The notes beneath the pieces were generated by a model. It did no database searches and was not told where the DNA came from. It saw only the letters and a program-made list of their open reading frames with translations. This document shows positions 1 to 9,547 of a stretch of 64,000 nucleotides of DNA, piece after piece. The stretch lies in NCBI GenBank assembly GCA_946894095.1, contig OX335654.1, positions 19,849,687 through 19,913,686 on the forward strand, given 5' to 3'. This DNA is from Incurvaria masculella. Taxonomy: Eukaryota > Arthropoda > Insecta > Lepidoptera > Incurvariidae. The position numbers and the translations under genes are program-made. Numbering within the stretch: the first letter of the stretch is position 1; the number at the start of each line of letters is the position of its first letter.

Positions 1-90
1 TGTGTTGACAGTATGGAAATAACTCTATGCGGTTCTCTAAAAGTGACGTGTTTGAACATTGATTAACTCAGCCGTCTCTTCGTGCAACCA
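1..90 (-). repeat. MITE fragment cut by window edge
   Basis: The reverse complement of this stretch matches about 16455-16533 (and its duplicate near 23441-23519): TTGCACGAAGAGACGG, then TTAATCAATGTTCAAACACG, then the CCATACTGTCAA motif, with scattered differences. It is therefore a copy of the same GGCCGAGTGCACGA-ended MITE family, in opposite orientation and truncated by the start of the window. Confidence 0.6.
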
Positions 91-402
91 ACTCCAACAA
101 GAAACTTCACTGGTTTCCGTCGGGGACGCGTGGAAGGAACCCGACTTTCCGATGAAATTTTTCCAATGCGACTACAGTTACTATTTCGAAATTATAAAAG
201 TCGACAAAATCGAAAAACGCAACATTTAAAAAAACGTCCGGCCATTTTAGTGCAAAAGGCCTGACTTCCCGAAAAAGTGCTTTTATGCATTAGCGCTGGC
301 ACTGCTTGACCAAAAAACTGTCAACACATCCCATTTTGGAGTCAGCTGACCTAATTCGAATTAGGTCAGCTGAAAATTAGAATTCGTCTAAAAATAAAAG
401 GT
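91..402. other. No gene seen; contains a 32-bp perfect palindrome
   Basis: No coding signal recognised. Positions 342-373 form a perfect 32-bp palindrome centred on AATTCGAATT with TCAGCTGACC arms. The short reading frame from 82 to 264 has no recognisable motif and overlaps the MITE fragment, so it is not called as a gene. Confidence 0.6.
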
Positions 403-1039
403 CAGGGGGTCCATTCAGGGCAAGAGTGAGTTCGAATTCACTTCACTCAACTCACTTTTTAAATAGTCAATGTTTCCACACTTCTTGAACATCATTACAG
501 TTAGGTAAAAATCTGGTCCGTCCCGTTAATACATTGGAAGTATAAATAACGGTTCCATTATTTAAATATGTACCTAAATGTATTTAAATGTGTTTACACC
601 CGAAATAAATACTCAATATGTATAATGATTAGGTTATTAAGTTAAGTAATTTATTTATTAATTAAGACTTTTCACATAGTGGGTTGTTGTTTCCTCGTAG
701 TCCTTAGTTCTTTGCTCCAGACCGTTCTACCAATGTAAGTTTGGCAGTAGCATTTAGGTATGAAATCATAATTGTGTTATATCATTTATGTGGACGAAAA
801 AAAAAAAGACCAAAAAAAAAACATAATTTATAGACCAGTGAAGTTTCTTTGCGGGTTCTTCTTCACTGGTTGATCGAATCCGCGGATCAATCAAATTGTG
901 ACATGACTTAGTGTAGTTTTACTACCAGAAGTTGAATAAATAAATGAAATGAAATGAAATGAAATAATATATTTCCCAGCAATTTTTAGGTTAACTCACT
1001 CCCGAACTCGAACTCACTCGTACCTGGATGGGCCCCCTG
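403..1039 (+). mobile_element. MITE (CAGGGGGYCCATTCA ends), interrupted by a nested insertion
   Basis: The ends are inverted repeats: CAGGGGGTCCATTCAGG at 403 and, reversed, CAGGGGGCCCATCCAGG ending at 1039, followed by a GTGAGTTCGA-type subterminal motif. The intact relative at 36312-36559 lies in the opposite orientation and has no interruption. Comparing the two, this copy carries about 395 extra bases from roughly 569 to 962. No clear target duplication was seen. Confidence 0.75.
569..962 (+). mobile_element. 5'-truncated LINE 3' end nested in the MITE
   Basis: This segment is absent from the sister MITE at 36312-36559. It contains the block AGTTTCTTTGCGGGTTCTTC, a widespread LINE 3'-UTR-like motif also present near 49387 (AGTTTCTTGCCAGTTCTTC), and ends in a short (GAAAT)n run at about 943-965. 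A 3' end with a simple repeat instead of poly(A) and a missing 5' part fits target-primed insertion of a CR1/jockey-like LINE. The clade is inferred. Confidence 0.6.
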
Positions 1040-1734
1040 CTGGTAAATTCGATGTAAACATTTAGATTACAATTAGAAATGCGGACAACGGTGGGACGGA
1101 AGGTCCAACAAGAGGGTACGTCCGGAAAGTCCGGATGGATGGGAAGCCTAATCGCGACCAATCTATTTTTCATACACTCATGACAGCGTGCCTAGCGGAG
1201 GCGGTGGCGAAGTCTGGTCTATTTCGAATAGAGTGCATCGTTGAGTGTGTTGCAGACTGTACCTACATAACCGGACGAGTACATCCAGAAGTCGTTAACT
1301 ATATAATGTTGCACTAAGCACACATCACTGCCTCCATTCACATGTTCCGAGAAGCGCGGCGGGTTATCTTGTACATTTGCGTGCAGTCACGAGTTCGATG
1401 TTTTATAGCGGTCTCCGAGTGCTCCCGAGCTTACGTTATTTGTCGGTGGCACTGAACAGAAAGGAAGAAGTCGCATGCGGTCGATATCGTGTCGCCGCCG
1501 TATGGTCAAAATTGCCATATAACTAAGTGCATGGGAATCCACATATGTATGCCACAGTCGAGACATCGCCTGCTGATTAAAAAAACCGTTCTTGAAGTCA
1601 GTTCCCACCTGCACTATGACTATATGTCTATGACTATGTTTGCATGTGCCATGTACGTTTAAGATTTTTTGGTAGTTTTTGAAAATTGGAGGCGCGCTAG
1701 ATGGCATAGGTATCTCATTCCTTTTTTGTGTATG
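1040..1734. other. No gene or known repeat recognised
   Basis: Both strands were read. The small frames here (for example 991-1173 and 1135-1317) have no recognisable domain and no supporting signals. The minus-strand frame 1387-1833 crosses the left end of the P-like transposon and is a chance frame. Confidence 0.5.
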
Positions 1735-1742
1735 GTCCGTCC
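1735..1742. repeat. Left 8-bp target-site duplication of the P-like element
   Basis: GTCCGTCC here is repeated exactly at 6775-6782 on the far side of the element. Eight bp is the length expected for P-element-superfamily transposons. The sequence resembles the GTCC-rich site preferred by the Drosophila P element (established knowledge). Confidence 0.85.
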
Positions 1743-1762
1743 CACAGAACAAAAAGAACGGG
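1743..1762 (+). repeat. Left terminal inverted repeat of the P-like element
   Basis: CACAGAACAAAAAGAACGGG; the first 11 bases match the right end exactly in inverted orientation and the remainder matches imperfectly. Confidence 0.8.
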
Positions 1763-1909
1763 TAGAAGTCGTAAGTAGGCGGAAACAGCGTAGCCACTAG
1801 TACGCGGTGCTCGGCGCACTTCGTGATTCGCACTCAGCAGTCGTGTTTCGTCACTACTACGGCGCTGTCGACCGCAACTACTGCACGATAAACTCGCGAA
1901 CCAAGAACG

Positions 1910-4900
1910 ATGCCCCATTGTGCCATTTTGGAGTGCAAAAACGATAGCCGAACACAAAATTTAAGAAAAGGAGGCATATCATACCATCGGTAAGTATTAT
2001 TTTATTAAATTTCGATTTAAATTCGAAAATGTATGCAGAATTTGACGAACACTTCAAAAGTCAAACAAAAATTTACTCTAATCCCCACATTTTAAGGATT
2101 GGTTTGCATCAATCTCATACATTGTTCTCGAAATTTCTGTCATTCACGATTATTTTTATATTCTATGGTGATGCATCAGCTACTCAATAAGGGATGTGAC
2201 ACATCGAATCGACATTGAGCTATCGATATTTATGTATGTTTACAGTGATGATTGGACATGGATGATTAATATAACAACAATTGTTATTAAATTAGGATAT
2301 AACACCGCATTCCCGAGAGAGCTGTTTCATTACCGCACCGGCTATATTTTATGCAATGTTATAGTACCAACCTAGGCTGGTTTCCGCGATATCACTTAGT
2401 AATATGCATGTTTTATACATACATTACAAAAAAAAACTATGTAATAACCTTAATTTAGTTTAATTATGTAATAATTGTGTTACATCATTTATGTGGACAT
2501 TAATCGACCGTGAAGCAAGGGCACAGTATGTTATGGAAAATGAGTTATTAAAATAGATATTAATTTATATTTAAATGGTTCCATCGCATATTATTTTCAA
2601 ACTTGCATGTAATAACTTGATAAGTTTAATTAAATTTTGTTATTTCAGTTTCCCAAAGGCTCCAGACATAAAGGAGAAATGGATTGAAGCAACAGGAAAA
2701 CAAAATTGGTTTCCTGCAAAGACCAGCACGATTTGTTCTGAACACTTTAAAGACACAGATTTCATAATAAAAAAAAGCGGAAATAAATACCTCACTGATA
2801 AAGCAATACCAAATAAAAACGTTATGAATTTTCAGGTGTGTTATTCAGGTGTGTTATAATCACTTATCTCTAATCAATTGACGTTAACTGATTCCAGGTG
2901 TAATGAAGTTGTAAAATAAATGCATGTGTTTGATTTTTTTACAGTCAGATGCTTCACAAAATGTTATCAAGAGTGATGCATCAAGCAATGTTGGTGAAGT
3001 ATCGAGCTTAGAATCGTCATCGCTACCAATGCAACGCAAGCGAAAACTGGATTTTGGGGTTTTACCTAAACCTTTCTCACCAAAAAAAAGAAGAATTGGT
3101 ACGTGCAATGTAGATAATCATTCAGATTCAGGTTCAGCTCCTTCAACTCCACGTAAAAAAATGTTGAAAGGGGTATTACGATGGAAAGATACAAAAATAA
3201 GAAAACAGAACTTGGAAATAAAAAAATTGAGAGCACGAAATCGCAGGTTGAAAACGAAAATTAAGAAAATTGAAGACCTCTTCAAGACCTTAGAAGAAAA
3301 GTTTTCTATGATTAACGAAAATATAATCAGTCTCCAAAACACGAATGTAAAGGTGAGCGTTAAACTATTTTACTGTACTTAAACAAAGAACATTGTTGTT
3401 TGAATATTTTTTGAAACATATTAAAAATTCATTAACGACATAAAAATGTATTGAAACTTTTTTGTTTTACAGGTGAATGATTTGGTATCCCGACAAGCTC
3501 AAAATCTTAAATCGGGCACTATTTCAAAACAAACCTATTCGCCTGAACTTCGAAGTTTTGCTCTCACCCTTCATTATTACTCGCCTAAAGCATATGATTA
3601 CCTACGTACTACGTTTAACAGTTGTTTGCCACATCCGCAAACATTAAAAAAATGGTATGCGAAAATAGGTGGAGAGCCAGGTTTCACAGAAGAATCGTTC
3701 GTGGCCTTGAAACTTAAAGCAGATTCTTCAAGTCATCCCTTATTCGCAACATTAGTGATTGATGAAATGGCAATACGTCGAAGGATTGAAACAGATGGGC
3801 AAAAATGGTATGGTTATATTGATTTGGGAACAGGTTTAGATGGTGACCATCTGGCTGAAGCCAAAGAAGTTTTGGTTTTTCTAATAACTGCCATAAACAG
3901 CAATTTTAAGGTTCCAGTGGCCTTTTTTTTGGTAGATGGTATCACAGGATCACAACGCGGTGAGCTTGTTAAACAATGCATACAGCGAGTCCACGAGGCA
4001 GGCATCAAAATTGTTGCATTAACATTCGATGGATGTGCAGCAAACGTATCCATGGCACGGCACATAGGTTGTTCTTTTGAGAATGGAAGTGTAAAATTTG
4101 AACATCCTGTGACAAAAGAACCAATTGTTGTCATACTTGATCCCTGCCATATGGTTAAACTTATACGAAACGCATTTCATAACTTTAAAACTTTTGTCGA
4201 CAAAGATGGAAGAAAAGTGGAGTGGAAATATTTAGTTGAGCTACATAAAATACAAGATTATGAAAAATTTCATCTTTCCAATAAACTGAAGGTCCACCAT
4301 ATTAACTTTGAAAATCAGAGGATGAAGGTGAAGTTAGCTACACAGCTTTTCAGCTTAAGCGTGGCAGAGGCTATGAAATTTTGCCGAAGGGACTTACACA
4401 TTGTGACGTTTCAGGACAGTGAAGCCACGGAAAATTTTATCATAATCATCAACAATATGTTCGACACTTTTAATTCGAGAAATCTTCATCAGTACGGTTT
4501 CAAGAAGGCTTTGAATGAGCGCAACGCAGCTGAAATTATAGATTATTTAGAAATGGCTTGCAGATACATTTCAAAATTAAAATTAGAAAATGGCACTCTT
4601 CTCACAAAGAGTCCCCGTAAAACCGGATTTCTAGGGTTCTTGGGATGCGCTGAAGCAATAAAATATTTTTACACAAGCCTCATTCAGGAAAAAATTATCA
4701 TATACCTGCCATTTTACAAGCTGAGTCAGGATCACCTGGAGCTTTTGTTCGGAAATATTAGAGCACACGGTGGGTCAAATAATAACCCGACAGCACGACA
4801 GTTCGTAGCTGCATATAAAAAGCTGTTAGTACACATTGAACTAAAGAATTTTGGATCAGGAAATTGTACTGAGTTGGAAAAATTATCCATCCTAAATTGT

Positions 4901-5479
4901 TCATCCGCAGTGGAGCGTATAAATCGGACAACTGGCATTGATATGACACAAGAAGAATGGACGGATGATAATACAGAGGAACAAGAAATCGGTGAGCTTT
5001 TAAAATATATGTCCGAATTCAGCTCCCAAGTAATAGCACATATTGCAGGTTACATTGCTCGAATCTTGATAAAGAAGCTTAACTGTGACATCTGTGCTGG
5101 CGCACTCATTTCAAAACGTTGTAATTTACTGCACAAGTTCATTGTGGCCAAAGATAAAGGTGGGCTTGTTTATCCATCAAACGACATGGTCAAAATATGT
5201 AAAGTTGCTGAAGCTTTTATTCGAAGCATGGATGGAAAGCGCTTTAAAAAAGAAGTAATCGTGGCAAAAATATTACGAAAGTTCATTGGAGAAAAAATAT
5301 TCGATGATGTAAGTTTTCATCAAATTGGAGAGTTTCCCACATCAAATCACATAACTGATTTGATAAAAGCAATAACAGAACGCTACATAAATGTGCGCAT
5401 ACATCATTTGTTAAAAATTAATATAAAGCTTACAAAAAGACAACTTTTTAACAAGTATATTCTATTTCAAGGCCATTAG
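1910..5479 (+). CDS. THAP-domain P-element-like transposase, 893 residues, four exons
   Basis: Predicted join: 1910-1989, 2649-2835, 2945-3352, 3473-5479; introns of 659, 109 and 120 bp all begin GT and end AG, and phases agree. Residues 1-89 form a C2CH THAP DNA-binding domain: C4, C9, C56 and H59, with the conserved FP after the first junction, W38 and a late A-I-P motif. Residues 90-225 hold a basic stretch (KRKLDF ... PKKRRI), a likely nuclear signal, then a charged heptad-rich region (about 165-220) that should form a coiled coil for dimerisation. Exon 4 carries the catalytic RNase H-like part: VIDEMAIR (D322), LTFDGCAAN (D411), ILDPCHMVKLIRNAF (start of the insertion region that binds GTP in the Drosophila enzyme) and DHLELLFGNIR (D645, E648), then GGSNNNPTARQF. 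This matches the D, D and DxxE layout of P transposase and human THAP9 (about 900 residues). No internal stop or frameshift was seen. It should cut and reinsert its own element in the nucleus. The splice model is inference; domain identity is strong. Confidence 0.9.
2178..2200 (+). repeat. Left subterminal inverted repeat, inside intron 1
   Basis: AGCTACTCAATAAGGGATGT plus GAC pairs in inverted orientation with 5942-5964 with two mismatches over 23 bp. It is a plausible transposase-binding or enhancer-like internal repeat, as Drosophila P has 11-bp internal inverted repeats. It sits within the first intron of the transposase gene. Confidence 0.65.
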
Positions 5480-5565
5480 GCTCTGATAACTTGCAACATA
5501 AGCACGCAAAAAGAGATATTGTTAATTTTAATAGTTGTTGTAGAACTACAGTCTATCTTTTCAGA

Positions 5566-5571
5566 AATAAA
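5566..5571 (+). terminator. Candidate polyadenylation signal of the transposase gene
   Basis: AATAAA lies 87 bases after the stop codon, the first such hexamer downstream. Position only; not proven. Confidence 0.4.
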
Positions 5572-5639
5572 TGCCATGAGTCTATTCTGCAAATGTAGTT
5601 GTTTTTATATACCTGTTTGCTGTTTTTTAAAGGCTAGAT

Positions 5640-5930
5640 TAAACTAACTGATTCTGGAATGGTAAATAAATATATTGACTGACATCTAGTGGCTGGGGGC
5701 AAACGTTTGTGGTTGGCGATCGAACCTGGACACAAACTTTCACGAGAATCTGTTCAGAATTGCGACTTGTAGAGGAGAACAGCCGCACAGGCGGACAGCC
5801 GGTCGCCGGATATACGAAAGCATTTTTGCCCAAGCTGAAACGAGAAACTTCGCGCTTCGCTCGGTCAAAAAGTTACGATATATTGTTTAATAAAATGTAT
5901 TACAAAATATATCGATACTCTGACGAATGA
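5640..5930 (+). repeat. Dispersed repeat block inside the P-like element
   Basis: The part around 5770-5870 (GGAGAACAGCCG, then AAAGCATTTTTGCCCAAG) recurs at about 29392-29460 in the same orientation with differences. It lies between the transposase stop codon and the right internal repeat, so it is either a later insertion or part of the element's own 3' region. No coding function is recognised. Confidence 0.5.
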
Positions 5931-5941
5931 CGTCACGATTT

Positions 5942-5964
5942 AGCCACATCCCTAATTGAGTAGC
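5942..5964 (-). repeat. Right subterminal inverted repeat of the P-like element
   Basis: GCCACATCCCTAATTGAGTA plus GCT is the inverted partner of 2178-2200 (21 of 23 positions pair). A nearby ATATCGATA at about 5887 also has an inverted counterpart near 2222, suggesting that weaker similarity extends inward. Confidence 0.65.
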
Positions 5965-6755
5965 TCTTATGACTATGCAGTGCTGGGATTTTATCATATT
6001 TGTACGATAAATGTACTGTCGGTACTATTTAATACCGTGACCTTAAAACCATTACATATATTATTATCAGTCCTAAGATACGAAAATTGTCACTTTGCTT
6101 CAAATAGAATCACATTTTGCAATATATGAATGTTATTTCTTAGATATACAATGAATAATAAGGCCAAGTCTTCCAGTTCGGAAAATAGGACCGTAAGTAC
6201 TGATTATCACAATAAGGCTTTTTTTTGTTTATTAGGACTTACTTTGTCGTGGTACGATATTTTTGGTCATTTTATCTCATATTATAATAATTATCCAAAT
6301 AATACGGTAATATTTTGGTAGCTTCGTCAAAACACCCCAACACTGTAAATGAGTAGCTTTGACATATTCGAGTAGCGCGTGGTTTTGTCGTGTGACGTAA
6401 ATCACCTATAACAACACAAGTAGTAAGCAACTTTGCTGTATACACATAAGGTTACTTTATCCTTAAACTTTATTTTCATTTATTGCATTTTATTTGTAGT
6501 TTAAGATTTGCTCCATGTAGATCAACTAGAGAACGTCATTACTACATGTTAAAAGTCGGTAATTAACAAATCAATCCGTTTTGAAATAAGGCCTAGTTTC
6601 GATTGCGTTTGAAAATTAAATACATTATTTTGCTTTAATGATGTGTAGCCAACCAGAGGAACGACTTCAATGTGTTCGAAAATAGGACACAATCATGTTC
6701 GTGTGCGTAGAGTTACGGCGGTTTCCTTACAAACCCTCGTCTATGCTATTTCTAT

Positions 6756-6774
6756 CCCTTTTCTTTGTTCTGTG
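6756..6774 (-). repeat. Right terminal inverted repeat of the P-like element
   Basis: CCCTTTTCTTTGTTCTGTG; inverted partner of 1743-1762 with the outer 11 bases identical. Confidence 0.8.
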
Positions 6775-6782
6775 GTCCGTCC
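6775..6782. repeat. Right 8-bp target-site duplication
   Basis: GTCCGTCC, identical to 1735-1742. Confidence 0.85.
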
Positions 6783-6907
6783 CATATCGTGCTAATGGAC
6801 TCCGAGGACGAAGCACAAACGATTAAATTACCACCCACACTTCTACTAATCTTTTTTTAAATCTAACTAGACATGGATTATATATATGGCAGCGATGTAT
6901 ATTAGCT

Positions 6908-7200
6908 GTGGTATTAGCCCAACAGACCGCACAAAATGATGCGGCGAGAATCAAGAAGAGAGTGCTAAGATGGTTTGGACATATGGAACGAATGGGTGAC
7001 GAAATAATGACGAAAGAAATTTACAAAGCAGATGTCAACGGAAATGTTGTCCCGGGGCGGCCTAGGATAACGTACTGCGACCGAATCGATGTAATACTTA
7101 GTAAAAGTCAGGTACGTAGCACCCGTAATCGTAGAGCATGTATGAAATAAAAATGGTAGAGCACATTGTAGATGAAGCGATAGAGATGTGCTGTGATCGT
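6908..7200 (+). pseudogene. C-terminal fragment of a LINE reverse transcriptase ORF
   Basis: The frame 6908-7150 reads RVLRWFGHMERM, then KEIYKADVNGN, GRPR and QVRSTRNRRACMK. This R-W-x-G-H-x-x-R-M plus G-R-P-x-x-x-W/Y pattern is typical of the last part of insect non-LTR retrotransposon ORF2 proteins. Only this tail is left; there is no catalytic domain, and the similarity seems to run on in another frame after 7150. It is a dead fragment next to the right end of the P-like element. Confidence 0.65.
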
Positions 7201-7257
7201 ACCGGTGCTCTATCATTTCTGCCTACCCTCAGGGAAAGTGGCGTAATGGTATGTACA

Positions 7258-7567
7258 ATAAACCGGCAAAGTCTGAGTCTGACTCGCACACGAAGGGTTC
7301 CGTATTTTACAAGATTTAACACAAAAAAATCTAATTTTTTGTATAACCTTCTAATTTTAATTTAACAATAATTAAAATTATATAAACATATACTAGGTAA
7401 AATTTTAATGAAATTGGCTGTTTTTACCTATTTGTTGTTAAGCGGCAAAATAAATACACATTTCAGCTGCCTGCCTATAAGGGTGCATGAGATACAGCCC
7501 TGTGACAGACGGATGGACAGCGGAGGCCTTTGGGCCTTTGGAAACCTTTGGGAACGGAACCCTAAAA
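7258..7567 (+). mobile_element. GGAC-repeat dispersed element, diverged copy
   Basis: Begins near AACCGGCAAAGTCTGAGTC and GAAGGGTTCCGTA; the middle has TACCTATTTGTTGTTA and GCGGCAAAATAAATACAC; it ends CTTTGGGAACGGAACCCTAA. This is the window's commonest repeat, a non-coding element of about 300-370 bp with GGGTTCCGTACC near one end, GGTACGGAACCC at the other, and a variable GGAC array. It resembles the microsatellite-associated interspersed elements described in moths; the name is from memory. Here the array is almost absent and the head is degenerate. Confidence 0.7.
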
Positions 7568-8285
7568 AACCGGCCAAGTGCGAGCCGGACTCGCACACGA
7601 AGGGTTCCGTACCATCGTAAAAAAAAATAATACAAAAAAATCACGTTTTTTGTATGGGTACCCCCTTTAATTTTAATTATTTATTAATCTTACCTATTTG
7701 TTGTTATAGCGGCAAAATAAATACACACTCTGTGAAAATTTGAGCTGTCTATCTTTTACGGTTACTGAGATAGACGATAGCCCTGTGACAGACGGACAGA
7801 CGGACGGACGGACGGACGGACGGACGGACAGCGGAGGCTTAGTAATAGGGTTCCGTTTTCACCAGTTCCGTTTGTCAGCCTCAGTGGCCCAGTGGCGCGA
7901 CACTTCGGCGATCGCTCTCCGAAGTTAAGCAACGCTGGGTCCGGTCTGGTCTTGGATGGGTGACCATTAGACCGTTGAGAGAGGCTGGCCGTGGTTCGGA
8001 TTCCACGTTAAACTGTAGGTCCCCTTCCTTACTTACTAGGTGGTAGGGTTAATCCCGCCCGGGTTGGTACCATCGCATTGAATGAACGATGGTCGAAGCG
8101 GCAATGAAAATTGTCCGTGTTTTCCATCCAGTTCAATGTAGCCGAGCAATATAAGGTAGGTCCTGGCATGGCACCAAGTTCCCCATGTGGTGTGTTGGGC
8201 TAATACCATGACAGAAGGTGTGGTATTAGCCATCATGTCCAGTCACATAAAAAAAAAAACCCCTTGGGTACGGAACCCTAAAAAG
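7568..8285 (+). mobile_element. GGAC-repeat element split by a SINE
   Basis: The head (CCGGCCAAGTGCGAGCCGG, CACGAAGGGTTCCGTACC) and the GGAC array (about 7796-7830) are followed by TAGGGTTCCGTTTTCACC ending near 7868. The missing tail, CCTTGGGTACGGAACCCTAA, resumes at about 8262. The 390 bases between are the SINE annotated next. Copy order: this element first, SINE later. Confidence 0.75.
7869..8260 (+). mobile_element. 5S-rRNA-headed SINE with poly(A) tail
   Basis: The head (about 7888-7967) contains CTCCGAAGTTAAGCAACG and CTTGGATGGGTGACCATT, the classic internal-promoter part of 5S rRNA. The body follows: GGTTGGTACCATCGCATT, GTCGAAGCGGCAATGAAAAT, TGTCCGTGTTTTCCATCCAG, TCCTGGCATGGCACC. It ends in TGGTATTAGCCATCATG and an A-run at about 8249-8259. 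5S-derived SINEs (SINE3) are an established class, transcribed by RNA polymerase III. This is a SINE, not a real 5S gene. Confidence 0.8.
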
Positions 8286-8763
8286 GTCGCGCCAAACTTA
8301 AATTCGCCTCGCGCGTACAAAAAACTTTTTTGCGAAAAAGGATATAGACGGAATGATTTCGGAGCGAATCACCAACATTTCCAATGTATTTAACAGCTTA
8401 CTCATGTATACTGGCCGGGACGGATTAAGTTCAACGCCCTCCAAGCGCCAGCGGCTGCGCAGGAACCCAATCCAATATAGTTCTGGTTCTGCGCAATTGT
8501 TTGCCAAGATCCATCCCGCCAAATGTACAACTTTGATGAATTCTGGTGCGGATGGAAAATCACAACACACTATTCCGATGACACACCGGAACCCTAATTT
8601 TGCAATCGGTCCGACGAAGCTGCCCAATGACAATGATCGTCGAGCCGCCTAAAAATAACGAGTAACGAATGAATCGAGAAATCGACTGCCCATGACGGAG
8701 TTGGCCGGGGTCGATCAACCCCGATGTTAGTGTCCGCGATCACGCGAACAGTGCCTGTAGTCC
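8286..8763. other. Unassigned stretch
   Basis: Contains a 99-residue open frame at 8353-8652 and its reverse shadow at 8298-8633. I recognise no domain in either, and the DNA sits between repeats, so no gene is called. It may be part of an unrecognised transposon. Confidence 0.4.
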
Positions 8764-9086
8764 CACCTAAACTGGCGTTTACGGCAAAACGATCGACTGG
8801 CGTTTTCATATGTATGGAGAAATTTAAGAGCGCGCGCAGTGGGCGTTAATCGAATTAACATTTGCGAGTCCGAGTTTGATTTGACACCTTACTCAACGTT
8901 ACCGTAAATACGTCGACGTAGCCGTTTACGTCGACTCCGCGTTTTCATACAAATCGAAAGTCCGGGTTGGACTTTAACAGCTTGAATAATTAAAACGACA
9001 GAATATCTAGTGAAAACTTGTATGGAGTCTGACGTTTTTACGGAAAACGCCAGTCGATCGGTTTGCCGTAAACGCCAATTTAGGTG
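8764..9086. mobile_element. MITE with CACCTAAATTGGCG ends (copy 1)
   Basis: The ends are long inverted repeats: CACCTAAACTGGCGTTTACG on the left and, reversed, CACCTAAATTGGCGTTTACG on the right, continuing through CGATCGACTGGCGTTTTC (about 45 bp). The interior has a TACGTCGACG-type palindromic core. Relatives lie at 13332-13653, 20338-20659 and 26461-26770, with a truncated one ending at 19557. No open frame of note. Confidence 0.8.
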
Positions 9087-9547
9087 AGAACTCAGACTGA
9101 CCTCTCTGGTGGCCGTACGACGCGCGCCTTCCGAGTTGTCCCACTGCGCCACCTCACGTGCGGGTCACAGTACCGAGCACAACACGACAAAGAGACAAAG
9201 AGTCTACTATTTGCCAAGTAAATGACACACGAGGCGATATCCAGTCTTTAGATGCCCGAGGCCCGACGAAAAACTGTCGATTTTCCTCCTCTGATATCTA
9301 ACCCCACTGTTCACCGCTGACATAATTAAGCGTGATTGTAAGAATGCCAATAAAAGATGGCATGAATCTAGCTTTGCATAAATACAACCTGAATCAAATT
9401 CGGGTAAGTGGTTCTCAAGTTATAAACGAATAGACAAGCGACACACGTTGGACAGCAGTTATCTAAGGTTTTTATGGTTTCTTTTTGTGGGCATGTCCTA
9501 TCTGAGGCTGAGAGAAATAGTAACAGAAACTAAGACCACAGACTAAG
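9087..9547. other. No gene or repeat recognised
   Basis: The first ~20 bases (GAGAACTCAGACTGACC) recur beside the other MITE copies and may be part of that element. The rest shows nothing I can assign. Confidence 0.45.

Larger units (their letters stand above)
1743..6774 (+). mobile_element. P-element-superfamily DNA transposon, apparently complete (5,032 bp)
   Basis: The boundaries come from the sequence. The left end reads CACAGAACAAAAAGAACGGG and the right end, reverse complemented, reads CACAGAACAAAGAAAAGGG, so the first 11 bases are identical and the rest is imperfect. Exact 8-bp copies of GTCCGTCC flank it. Inside are a four-exon THAP-domain transposase gene (1910-5479) and a subterminal inverted repeat pair (2178-2200 and 5942-5964). 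Drosophila P elements share this plan: 8-bp duplications, terminal repeats beginning CA, internal inverted repeats, and a four-exon gene with an N-terminal THAP domain. About 800 bp of non-coding DNA follows the right internal repeat, and a repeat-like block lies at about 5640-5930. With frame and splice sites open, this may be an autonomous copy. Confidence 0.88.

Noticed and set aside
3814..4134. Minus-strand frame inside the transposase exon
   Set aside because: Shadow of the plus-strand P-like transposase; no motif. The same holds for 4732-4938 and 4758-4949.
2178..5964. Inner inverted repeat as the true ends of a separate transposon
   Set aside because: No matching target duplication next to it, and exon 1 with the first half of the THAP domain lies outside; the outer ends at 1743 and 6774 have exact 8-bp duplications.
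7888..7967. 5S rRNA gene
   Set aside because: Only the internal promoter region matches; the ends of 5S are missing and a SINE body with A-tail follows.
8353..8652. 99-residue plus frame between repeats
   Set aside because: A minus frame of similar length overlaps it, no domain is recognised, and no splice or start context supports either.
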